DNA from: Lichtheimia corymbifera B2541
Taxonomy: Eukaryota; Mucoromycota; Mucoromycetes; Mucorales; Lichtheimiaceae
Length of the DNA: 64,000 bases
Direction: 5' to 3'
Assembly: GCA_000697475.1 (NCBI GenBank)
Contig: JNEU01000764.1
Span: forward strand, 153,383-217,382
Part shown: positions 35,574-45,981 of the stretch, piece after piece
Numbering within the stretch: position 1 is the stretch's first letter
Layout of the letters: each line of letters begins with the position of its first letter
Notes under the pieces: generated by a model
Database searches by the model: none
Told to the model about the DNA's origin: nothing
Seen by the model: the letters and a program-made list of their open reading frames with translations, nothing else
Made by a program: the position numbers and the translations under genes

Positions 35574-38180
35574 TTACTTCTTCTTGTTGTTGCCGTTGTC
35601 AGCCTTGGAAGCCATGGAAGAGGCCTTGCCATCAGGGATGCTGATAAAGAAGGCAGGGGTGGAATCGGTAGCAGGAGCATCGAGGATATAGTAACCCTTA
35701 CGCTCAAACTGAATAATATCACCCTTCTTGAGTTCCTTTACATTGGCATCTGCCACAGCGGGGGTCTTGAATTCGCTGCAAGGAGTGACGAGATCCTCGA
35801 CATTGTCACCTTCCTCAACCTTCTTCTTGGTGATAAGGTAATCGTAATCGACGAGCAAAGCATCTGCCAATTCGTCGCCATACGAAAGCCAGGAGATCTT
35901 CTTCTTGGTCTTCTTAAAGTCACCTTCCAAATGAAGCTCAAGATCGACACCAGTAGCAACGCCATTGGCATCCTTGGTGACATTGCGGACAAAAGCGTTA
36001 CCCCAGTCCATAAGAGTGATCTAATCGTGCCATTATGCGTTAATATCTTCACTATCCAATTCTCTTATTCCGATCCTACCTCTTCACCAATTTCGAAGGT
36101 CTTGGCATCCTCTTGGTCAACGACGATCTTGTTGGAATAGGTGGTCTTCTTGGTACCAACATCAGGGTTCTTCTTGTGCTTGAGGACTTCCTTAACTTCA
36201 GGGGTAGCGGGTGCGCCTTGGACATTGCATTGGACCATGTTATCCTTGACGACGGCAGTGTGACGAGGGGCAACAGGATCAATGACCTTCTTGTTGAGAG
36301 CCCACAACTTGTCCCATTCAAGCATAAGAACATTTTGGGAAGCACCTTGCATCAAAATGTACTGCTTGAGAGCTTCAATGGTCATACCACGACGACGGAT
36401 ACCACGAACAGTGGGGAAACGAGGATCATCCCAACCAGAGACAATGCCTTCGTTAACGAACCAAGTAAGCTTACGCTTGGAAAGCAAAGTGTACACAAAG
36501 TTGATACGGCTGAAATCCCAAATGTTGACCTTGCGCAAACCAAGGGCTTCAAGCATCCAGTGGTATTGAACGTTACGATCACGGTATTCGTTGGTTCTCA
36601 AAGCGTGGGTAACGCCTTCCAAGGAGTCGACCACAGGGCAAGCGAAATCGTAGGTGGGGTATACCTTCCACTTGTCACCAGTGAAATGATGAGGAGTCAA
36701 GTTGCAACGATAGATCACAGGATCACGCATAGTACCGTTGGGATCATTGGGACTGATCTTTGCACGCATGCAGCAGGTTTGACCCTATAAAAAAGTATGC
36801 ATATGAGTTATAGATGCATGATTATCTCCTTTTTTATACAACTTACGAATTCAGTGCCCTTGGTCATTTCTTCAAAGCGACGCAAGTTCTCCTCGACAGG
36901 CAAATCACGGCACTTGGATGGCTCACCCTTCATACGTTGGTCACGCATAGTAGCTTGATCAGTGTCATCAACATAGGCCTTGCCTTCCTTGAGCATCTTC
37001 AAAGCAAGCTCATAGATTTGATCAAAGTAATCGGAGGTGTGGGTAACAATGGATGAATCAATGCCAATGAGAGCCAAATCTTCCTTGATGGATTCCTCGA
37101 ATTCGGATTTTTCCTTGCTGGGATTGGTATCATCGAAGCGGACAATCATTTTGCCCTTGTAGGTCTGAGCAAAGTATTGGTTCAACAAAGCAGCCTTAGC
37201 GTGTCCAATGTGAAGGTAACCACTGGGCTCAGGAGGGAAACGAGTGACAACCTTGCCCATCTCGGCTTCAGTAAGACCAATCTCGAACTTGCCCTGATCA
37301 GCAGCCTTCTGGGGCTATATAATGCGTATACAAATTAGTTATCTATATGATTGCTACCTTGATCCTTCAAGTTACATACCTTGGAAGCGTTTTGCAAATC
37401 CTTAACAGCCAATTGAGCAGCATCGAGGGAAGAGACGAATTCAAACCAACGACCAAGGTAAGTGCCAACAGATTCCTTCTTGGTCTTGAAGACACGAGCA
37501 AACACGGGAGAGGCTGCATTTGACAACAATGAGTTATGCTGATTGATATCAATCGACTGATTGCTTACCCTTCAAAGCACCCCAAACGACGAAATCAGCA
37601 AGAGAGAGTTGATAGCCGACAATGTATGAACGAAGGGTGAGATACTTGTTGAGTTCCTTGAAGCCAGCATCCAATTGCTTGAAATCAGAGGTGCCGAGCT
37701 TGACAGTGGCAAAATCAACCCATTGATCCACCTATTGCCATTATTCAATACGTTAACAAGAATGTCTCTTCATATCATCCATATCCATTCGTACCAAAGT
37801 AGAGCTGATAGGATCGGAGGTGTTGTAAAGGCCAGCTTCGGGAACAAGACGACCCAAGAGACGAGCGATAGAGCTGACGGTATCATAGTTCTCACTAATC
37901 CCAAATGCCCATTGTCAATCAGTCAGGTCGCAACAATAAAGCGTCTTTTCTTACCCGTTGTACTTGATAAGAGCAGTGGCCTTAGCAGCACCTTCGGCTT
38001 GGAGGTTAGCAGCATCGCGGTATTCGACGGCAACAGTTTGAGGCTTGGCCATGTTGACCTGAGCAGCGACAGCCAAAGCACCTATTGACAAAGCTTAGTG
38101 TCTCTTTGATTCTGGTGATTGAGGACTCATTTACCATAGCTGGCCTGAGACTTGGTGGCAACAATGAGGTTGATAGCCAT
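35574..38180 (-). CDS. GUS1: Cytosolic glutamyl-tRNA synthetase
   Basis: Class I aminoacyl-tRNA synthetase charging tRNA-Glu. Exons on the minus strand: 38135-38180, 37955-38081, 37795-37894, 37569-37731, 37380-37513, 36847-37314, 36080-36784, 35574-36020, 729 aa. Seen: a GST-like N-terminal domain (residues about 1-190, for example [17 protein letters not shown]) used in yeast for Arc1 binding; the HIGH motif in [21 protein letters not shown]; the [20 protein letters not shown] region; a KMSKS equivalent [15 protein letters not shown]; and the anticodon-binding beta-barrel domain to the C-terminus ([15 protein letters not shown] block, [12 protein letters not shown]). Strong codon bias. The TCACGTGATCA element at 38418-38428 is 238 bp upstream of the ATG. 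Confidence 0.96.
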
Positions 38181-38502
38181 TTTTGAAAGTGGAAAAGGAA
38201 CAAAAGAAAAACTGTCGGCGCTTCGTGTGGTGTCAAATTTTGATCCTGGAAGCGGTTTCAGAGCTTGTTACAAAAGGAAAGCAATGTCGCAAATTGAGTG
38301 CGAGTGAGTCATTCCACCTTATTACAAACGCGATCGATTTAGGTACTGTGTCTCAATCAATTAGGTATGCAGCATACTTGGTAAACTATTCATATACAAT
38401 AAAAACTATTATCCATGTCACGTGATCATTTAAGGGCACATCTCGTTGTCAATGCAAATGATTGATATACACAACAAAATATTTTATATAACAAAAGTTC
38501 TT
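38181..38502. other. GluRS promoter / PheRS alpha 3' region
   Basis: 322 bp between two tandem minus-strand synthetase genes. Contains TCACGTGATCA at 38418-38428. No TATA-like box identified near the GluRS ATG. Confidence 0.55.
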
Positions 38503-40401
38503 CTATTCTTCATCGTCGTTGATGCCAGCCAACTCCTTGCCCATCTTCTTGTCCAGGCGGCAAATAGGGTATTCCTTGATCATGTCAATCTTGACCTTAT
38601 GGCCAAGCAAATCACGAATATTGGAGATGCCATACTTGATCATAGTAGGACGCTCGAGACCCAAACCCCATGCAATGACACGAACATCTGGTGGCAAACC
38701 GAGAGGCAAAAGCATTTCTGGTCTGAACATACCGGAATTACCAATTTCAACCCACTTCTTCAAGCCCTTGTGATAAGAGAAGATCTCCATACTGGGTTCG
38801 GTATAAGGATTGTATGTGGGCTTGAAGCGGATCTTTTCCATACCTAGGTTATTCACACCAAATCAGTTATATGCTCTCCCCTTATTAGCCATCCCATTCA
38901 ACTTACCCATCTTTTTGAAAAAGACATCCATGAAACCAATCAAATCACCGAGAGTAAGGTTCTTATCGGCAATGACACCTTCGATTTGGTGAAACTCGGC
39001 CAAATGGGTAGCATCCACAGTTTCATTTCGGAAGACACGATCAATGGAGAAGTACTTGGCAGGGCGGAATTCACCAAGCTCCTTTGTCTTTTCAGCAAGC
39101 TTGTAAAGCATGTTGGAACTGACAGCAGTAGTGTGTGTACGAAGCAACATCTTGCCAGCATCCTCCTCCTTCCAGACGTAGTTGTAACCAGTTGATCCAG
39201 TATCACCACCATTCTCATGAGTGACCTTGATTCTCTCCATCAAATCGCGGGGGAAACGATCAGTGGTAGCAGGATCTATATATGCGGATTAATATCGTCA
39301 TGCAATTCGTGTATACTACCAATTTACCCTTCAAGAAGAAAGTATCATGAGCATCACGTGCAGGATGTTGTTGTGGCTGGAAGAGAGCATCAAAGTTCCA
39401 GAAACTGGATTCAGCAAAGCAGTTGGTTGCCATTTCCTCGAAGCCCATTTCAAAGAAGATTTCACGGAACTCTTGACGAACTTTCATAAGAGGATGCAAA
39501 TGACCACCAGCGGGAGGGACACCAACAGCATCAAAGTTGTACTTTTTGAAAGAAGCGGTCTTCCACTCGCCACTATTGAACAACATCAGATCATCCCATT
39601 CATACTCCATACTCGTTCCTCTTAATTACCTTTGCAACATCTCATATGTAATATCAGTGGCTTCCTTCTTGACTTCAAGTGCAAATTCAGGGCCCTTGGT
39701 CACCTTGTATGAGGTGGTCTTTCTATCATCACACACCGTTGGTTCATATATACCACCTGATATCGTATCTCCTAATGTAGACTTACTGCTTCTCAACAAG
39801 CTTACGTTTCTTGAGGTCATTGAGAGTCTTGGTGTCTTGGAGCTGACCAGTGCTTTGGATTTGCTGCAGATCCTTTTGTGTTTGATCTTCAATCGTATCG
39901 ACGCATCGAACCAAGTTATCGCCCTTCTTTGCAATCCACTTTTTCTTGAAGGCGTTGCCCTGGCCAATCTTGGCAGTAGCACCCAAGATGCTCTAATAAT
40001 CGTTATCAGTATAATCATCACATGACATGACTCAGTATTGCCCATACCTGAAGTTGCTTGATAGCAAGACCCTCCTCACCGGCAGGAATAGCAGCAAAAA
40101 CTCGAGCTTCGTGGCTTCCCTCCTTGGCGAGTTGTTCACCTTCACCGGTCAAACGCCAGTACTCATAAGTAAGAGGAGTATAGTCGAGCATCTATATACA
40201 GTCATTATGAGTCACGAGTGAGCAGTTGACATGCTGCCATGTTGGAATGACACATACGTCCTTCGATTTCAAGCTGTTGAGAACGCCGAGGACGGCAAGC
40301 TGATCCAATGCATTGCCTTGAGTGGACTTGAGGTTCTTGGTGTCCTCAATGACATTGTCACGGTCCAGTGTGGTTAGTACCAGTGTCTGCAATTCCTCCA
40401 T
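38503..40401 (-). CDS. FRS2: Cytosolic phenylalanyl-tRNA synthetase alpha subunit
   Basis: Catalytic class II subunit of the alpha2-beta2 enzyme that charges tRNA-Phe. Exons on the minus strand: 40258-40401, 40048-40191, 39787-39992, 39630-39722, 39328-39572, 38907-39275, 38503-38843, 513 aa. Seen: N-terminal winged-helix DNA/tRNA-binding region (residues about 1-150); [20 protein letters not shown] with the motif 1 helix; DTFFLKDPATT; motif 2 as [28 protein letters not shown] (Phe pocket); [19 protein letters not shown]; motif 3 [14 protein letters not shown]. All six splice junctions fall within or next to conserved blocks. The symbol follows yeast nomenclature. The GluRS gene follows in tandem. 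Confidence 0.96.
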
Positions 40402-40574
40402 GTTGGCAAGGGAAAATAAAAAACTTCTGGCTCGAAAAAGACGTTCACTCTTTTACACCACTCCGATCAATCATCCATCGACACCCTACCAAGCCCATCT
40501 TTGATTTACATAGACATAAATAGCCTAATTGGATGAGGATTCTTTATTTCAATACATGAGATCAAATAAAGAAC

Positions 40575-42609
40575 CTAAATCTTTGATACCAAACTTCTCG
40601 TTGCTTTTAGCTTAAGCATCATACAAATCACAAATCCAAGGCCAAAGGAGACACCAGCAAAGATCTTATGAGCAATATATGGCTGTGCATCGATCAAACT
40701 ATCTTGAATAGCTGCAGCAACATTCACACCAAATATACTGATAATATTCGAAAGAAGCATAAGTGTAAGGCCCGTTGGAAACTTTTCCACTCCAAGTATA
40801 GAAGCTGTGAGGGGAGACACTAGAGAATAAAAGTGAAGCAACGTAAAAACAAATCGACCCAGCATTTACAAATGATCATATGCTACTTACAAACAGTGTA
40901 ATATGAGCTGCCGACAAATCCAAACATGACGGCAAATGCCATGATGGTGCCATACGTATGTGCAAACATCCACAGCAGCAAGCAACTGATTGCACTCACA
41001 AACAAACATAGCAAGTGCGTATTAAGGCGCCCAATTCGATCACTCATGTACCTGTTGTCATAATCAGAATATGCTACCGAGGAAAGATAATATGTAAAGA
41101 CTCACCCAATGAATACACGACCCACAAAACTTGATGTTGAAAGAATCGCCATAATCACAGTAGCATCATGGCTCGAGAAGCCTTGACCAGTAGTATAAGC
41201 TATGTAATGTAACATGTTGCTGAATGTGAATATGCATGCCATAAGAGACCATTTCATCGAGCATGTAATACTTGCTTGGTAAATAAAAGTAAGGTATAAA
41301 ATAACCTGCGACTGAAATCATGCTTGCAAGCATCCACATGCAAAAGTTGACGTTCTTGATCACTGTCCAATCGAATGTGTCTGTAAAGCGACGTTTGGTT
41401 GCTGGGGGTTGTTGCTCGCCATCATCAGCTGATTTGACTTTGTTCTTGTGTGGGTATTTCTCCTTCATCAAAATGCATGCAATGAGATTGAATCCCAGAA
41501 CAATGAACCCCAAAGCTCGGTATGTCCTGCATATTGAGTCAGTACATCGATACAACAGTGCGTTTTTTTTATCGTACATACCACGCTCCTCCAACTTTTG
41601 AAGTCAACGACGTCATGATGAAAGGTAATGCTATGCCTCCGATGGCCGATCCACTCGTTACAATACCCATTCCCAAACCACGACGACGATTCAGCCACTG
41701 GGGAGGAACCGAAATCGCAGCCTAAGTAAACAAATGCCATTTAGAGATACGCACACAATGATGGTCGCTTGATATGCTACTTGCCACAAACAACAACGAT
41801 GCACCTGCACCAAATAACAAGCCCTGAGTAAGGTAGAGGTGGTAAATCTACAGCACAACAGACATCAAGAATGAGAAAATGTGATAGGCACTTAGACTTT
41901 GCTTTAATACCTCTGTAGTGAAACCAGCCAATTCTAAGCCAAGCACGCTCAAAATGGTACCAGCAATGAGCACAGGTCGTACTCCATATTGTGAAGTAAG
42001 GAATTGAGCAATAGGGCTGACAACATAGATCGCAATTTGCAAAAGACTGCCAGCGAAACTGAGCAACAAAGCTGCATTGTCCTCGTTTTGAAATACACGG
42101 GTTGTATAAAACTCTTGCATGATACCTAGTTCATGATCATAGCAATCATCCCCATTAGACTACAGCTTGCATGGTATTATCTCTATGTCCATTGATTTCC
42201 TCGTACCCCTAAAAACACACCCATTTAGCCTTTTTGAAATAATATCTCATAATGTAAATGTCGCTTTACCAGCTTGTCTCGATGCCCAAGGTAGTAAAAT
42301 AGCTGCAAAATGCACCAAACACAACCAGCCAAGCATATCCTGATTCGGGCAAATTGTCATATGCATCGTTTATCACCCATGACTTTTCAGCTATTAAAGT
42401 AAAAGACTTGGTTAGATATCAAGCGAGCATTCATGAGGCGCTTTATCCATTCACCAACCATGTATAGTAACCTCAGGATCCGTCACTGGCTCAATGGCTG
42501 TATGCACGCTATCAATAGTAGCATGATCATCGGGATTGGCAGAAACACTTGGTAGCTTTTCAATAGCTTCTAGTTGTGTCGTGTTGGTTGTTGTTGTTGT
42601 TGTGGCCAT
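40575..42609 (-). CDS. MFS transporter of the monocarboxylate porter (MCH/MCT) type
   Basis: Twelve-TM transporter, likely plasma membrane; MCT-like fungal members often do not carry monocarboxylates, so substrate is open. Minus-strand exons: 42459-42609, 42270-42390, 42207-42229, 41911-42125, 41785-41847, 41582-41721, 41276-41526, 41106-41199, 40891-41051, 40575-40819, 487 aa. Seen: a Thr-run N-terminus; ESGYAWLVVFGAF (the family PDGGYGWVVV block); ISVPPQWLNRRRGLGMG; IPYFYLPTYTTGQGFSSHDA; SSFVGRVFIGYMSDRIGR. The 23-nt third exon is the only phase-compatible bridge I found between exons 2 and 4, but its translation is unlike the family, so that junction is uncertain. Introns at 41722-41784 and 41200-41275 use GCAAGT (GC) donors; the second has no frame-compatible GT alternative. 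Confidence 0.87.
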
Positions 42610-43499
42610 TTTTTTGCGAATGCCCCGGTTTTTTTTAGATCATGCAACATTGCTCCGTTTTTATACAAAATCTATCGATTAGTCATCGCCCCTAGTTCCG
42701 GATCGAAACAAAGTCAATATGAAATCATTGATCTTCATCTCGGTAGCAGACTCAGACACCAACATCAACATGGGAGAAATGCCTATCTTCAAAGACTTTT
42801 ATTTGATCCTCATAATGCGTATGACTTACTATGGGACGTTGATCTATTCTGTAAGAGAACACCATACGACTCGTTGCTCCGAATGAGTGTCATACACCTT
42901 CCCGAGAGTACCCGTTACTTGGCAAACACCTGGAAGCAGCACTGAACAATCCATCCCGTACAATCAATGGGTGAAAATCTGCGGATCATTTGCATAAAGA
43001 AGAATGGCACTAAAAAGATGAAACAGGGTTATAACAATGCCCCTTGTTGTGTATCAAGGATTCATCGGCAGAAGATCAAACCTTATTCGTTCGCGGGAAT
43101 TCATTGGTGCAGAAGTCTCTGATTCACAAGCTGTTGCCTCTTTGTTCGCTGGTTCGCATTCAACATTGTCCAACGGGGGCCTTTGTGTGATAAATAATGG
43201 ATGCTTGATGGTGTCTTTGTTGCTTTTCTTTGTGTGAAAACATGCAAGTCAGTAATGCGTAAAAAGATGCACATGGCTTTGTTGACGTGATTACGCACCA
43301 TCATTTGAGTTCAGAGGCTCGAGAACTTGGTCAACAGCACGTGATCATTATATGTCATGTTGTATCGTCGTTTCCAATAGCAACAAGTATTTCAGGCTGA
43401 GCAAAACGCGTGTAGTGGTGTTGACGGTGTAAACGGGCATGTTGGATGATATTGCGGGTAAATTGTAGCGACGCTGATCCTATTTCTCATCTCCTTTTC
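42610..43499. other. Intergenic with CACGTGATCA element
   Basis: 890 bp upstream of the MFS gene. CACGTGATCA at 43338-43347. No gene accepted; the plus-strand open stretch that ends at 42945 overlaps the transporter N-terminus antisense. Confidence 0.45.
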
Positions 43500-43876
43500 A
43501 TGCAAATATCCGTTTTGGAGCTATGGCTCATTGTAGCCTTCATGGCTTCATTGTTTTTAACTGGCCTCTGCTGGTGCTTTTGCTGCGGCACTTGTGGTGG
43601 GTTGACAGGCTCGTATAAACATACGCAATCGCTGACATTGGACTAGTGGGCCAAAATCTGTTACGGCATTCCGGGTTCGGTCGATACCTCCCAAGGAGCA
43701 ATCGCAATGAAAGAAGAGATTGGAGATACCATGCACCGCCACAAGATGACATTCAGCTCGACGATGATACAGCTTTCAATGAACGAATGGTTGCTTGACT
43801 CGCCTACGAACTCAAGAAAGACTGGCTGGCGACTCCCACACCATACGTTGCCATGGATACCCTTAGCAGTAAATGA
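43500..43876 (+). pseudogene. Candidate small membrane-protein gene interrupted by an in-frame TGA
   Basis: No family recognised and no homology was checked. Exon 1 43500-43596 encodes one hydrophobic segment (LELWLIVAFMASLFLTGL) followed by a Cys cluster (CWCFCCGTC). A 50-nt GTGGGT...CTAG intron (43597-43646) joins in phase to 43647-43798, giving 82 residues that end at TGA 43796-43798 with a basic then acidic tail (SNRNERRDWRYHAPP, DDIQLDDDTAFNERM). The same frame stays open for 25 more coding-like codons (LAYELKKDWLATPTPYVAMD) to a second TGA at 43874-43876. Either the gene is decayed, the TGA is read through, or the model is wrong: a competing frame over exon 2 is also open. Confidence 0.3.
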
Positions 43877-44531
43877 ACAGATCGAGATGCATGATGCATG
43901 ACATTCGTGGGAATAAAACCCAATGATGGGGTACCACCTTCCATTAGTTTGCTTGATCAGTGGGACATGCGTTTCTGAAATCGATCCATATTCTCGGGTA
44001 TATACATCATACGTGCCATGTTTACAACAATTACGACACCAGACAGGCACAAAGGAGCATGATGGTACCACAATCAAAGGGATATCAGGTATTGTTTGGC
44101 TTGCGAGACGTTGGTAACTTTGGGCTGATTCCACTTTTTTTTTTTGTAGAACCGACTATGGAAATGTTGGAAGGACACAATATTGGAACAACTTGCATGA
44201 TATATTTGATATGTTACTAAGGTGCGTCAAAACACTGGAAATAACATGCTTTTTTGCATCGCCGTTTAAACTCACACTCGCTTATCGAGGTACAGCAAGC
44301 TTTGCGGTGGTGTAACCTTTCGTAGCATGGCCTCAGGCACCACATGTTGTGTTGCATGGAAGAGAACATGATGTGGAGCTATATGATGATGAAACACACG
44401 CCATCCTGGGACCATCTATTCTCCTCGTGATATCAAATGATCGCACGCATGGTAGTATTAGACCGCCTTTTAGTTTATATTTTGCCATAGCAACGGTGTC
44501 AATAAAGCAAAACATCGGGAGTTTTCGTTAA
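43877..44531 (+). other. Coding-like fragments downstream of the interrupted small gene
   Basis: Possible continuation of the preceding locus. Pieces that look like exons: about 43951-44089 (CVSEIDPYSRVYTSYVPC) before a GTATTG donor; 44150-44219 after a strong polypyrimidine acceptor (ACTTTTTTTTTTTGTAG), readable as YGNVGRTQYWNNLHDIFDML; and 44326-44531 with HVVLHGREHDVELYDDETHA. No single spliced frame joins them without a stop (joining through the GTAACT donor makes a TGA). This suggests a decayed gene or a model I cannot resolve. Confidence 0.25.
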
Positions 44532-45981
44532 TGACTACGCTACCAGTCGATCCGCATTTGTGGGGAAGCAGTGAGAGCAGCTAAAACGTTTCGTAGTAAA
44601 GCAACTTGCATAGATCTCATATCATTGCACATGTAATATGTACTTTGTCCATGTATTTTCTCAATACAGGCAAAAAGACATCCATATTTTCCCGCGCTCT
44701 TTCCCACGATCCTTGCAAAAAGGGTTGGATGTGTTATACGCGTATAGCTTTGATAAGCAGGGCACTTTTTACCCAATCAGACTCTGAGAACTTTCCTGTG
44801 TGTCCATTAATTTTGACGCACCGCCATCTCGTTTTCACCTTCACCATCTCAGCGTTGTATGGCGTGATAAATGCAGTACTGCACTGCTGATAGCAATTAC
44901 CAAGAATGGCTGACATACCATAGACAAAGGCAAAAGCATGTTGTATTTTCCCTGGTTGCAAGTTACCAAAAGAACAAACGAGGACACAAAAGTGGCACTC
45001 ACATTCGCTTGTGTAACCATAAAGTGAAAACAGAAACTCAATCGTCAATGTCAGCAACCCGAAGAAAAAGAGATATGGAAAAAGATCGGGATAAGCGGGT
45101 AAATAAACTCGGCTGTGCAGCCAATACAAACGTCCCCACCCTGTTTCTCCTCGCTCAACGACCCCACACATGAAATAAATATTCAAAGAGACAAGAGGGC
45201 ATCTTACATGCGTGTAAAAGAGCTATCATCAACGAATTAACCAATTCAGGAGATTATTGCCTATTAAGTCACAATCACACGCATTTATTCCGTTTTCATA
45301 TACAAAAGGGTCCAACTTATTCAAGGTGATGGATAAGGTTTTGTTATGGCGAAATATCTAGGCAACAGCGTGCGGTAGATAATTTTCAGCATCAGCTTCC
45401 GGAACAAAGAACAAATTGACCAATGATAATACATATTCGCCATCCATTATCAGGATCGGTTTTTGGTCTCACTCATTTTTTTTCAAATATGGCTCTATGG
45501 GTCGTGTGATTTTCCATCCAGGAAGGGAAAAAAAGAATAGATCATGTTCTTGACAGACGTTTCTTCCCACAATGAATAGTCACCTCAGCCTAATCTACTA
45601 TACTTGGGTATGCCGCTATAGTGGCGTTCTCTTGCATTAAGCAACGTGGGAATAAAAGATCGCTTTTAGTAGTCTCTTGAGCCGCCGGGGCTCGGCCAAT
45701 GCGCGGGAATACACAAAGTAGCCATATCTCACATCTGCCACTTCTCTTTGACCAGGGTGTTACACAGATATCATATGGCTACATCCGCACTCTTAAAATT
45801 ACCATTTTTAGACATGTCGGTTTCCTCCGGATGGGTGGCTGCCCTTGTATGATCTGACCAACCAGTTGTAGTGATTCACCCATATAAAAACTTTACCATT
45901 CCCAATTCTCGTTTTCTCTGTTTTCTCTTTTTCCTCGGGCATCCTTTCCCTCTCCCAAAGTCTCTTTTTTTCTTCTGCATT
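44532..45981. other. Intergenic before the peptide transporter
   Basis: 1.45 kb. A 150-codon minus-strand open frame (44734-45186) and an overlapping 66-codon one are hydrophobic in part, but neither has a supportable structure. TATAAAAA at 45883-45890 and a CT-rich leader directly precede the transporter gene. Confidence 0.45.
45883..45890 (+). promoter_or_regulatory. TATA box of the peptide transporter gene
   Basis: TATAAAAA 92 bp before the ATG, followed by a long TTTCTCTTTTTCC-type pyrimidine leader, typical of a strongly expressed fungal gene. Confidence 0.6.

Noticed and set aside
36113..36790. 225-codon plus-strand open frame
   Set aside because: Antisense shadow of the large GluRS exon, whose sense reading is full of conserved blocks.
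43661..44134. 157-codon minus-strand open frame over the interrupted locus
   Set aside because: No motif and opposite to the strand with the better splice signals. It was not preferred, although this region as a whole remains unresolved.
44734..45186. 150-codon minus-strand open frame with hydrophobic stretches
   Set aside because: An overlapping second frame is equally hydrophobic and equally plausible. No start context or family resemblance, so not called.
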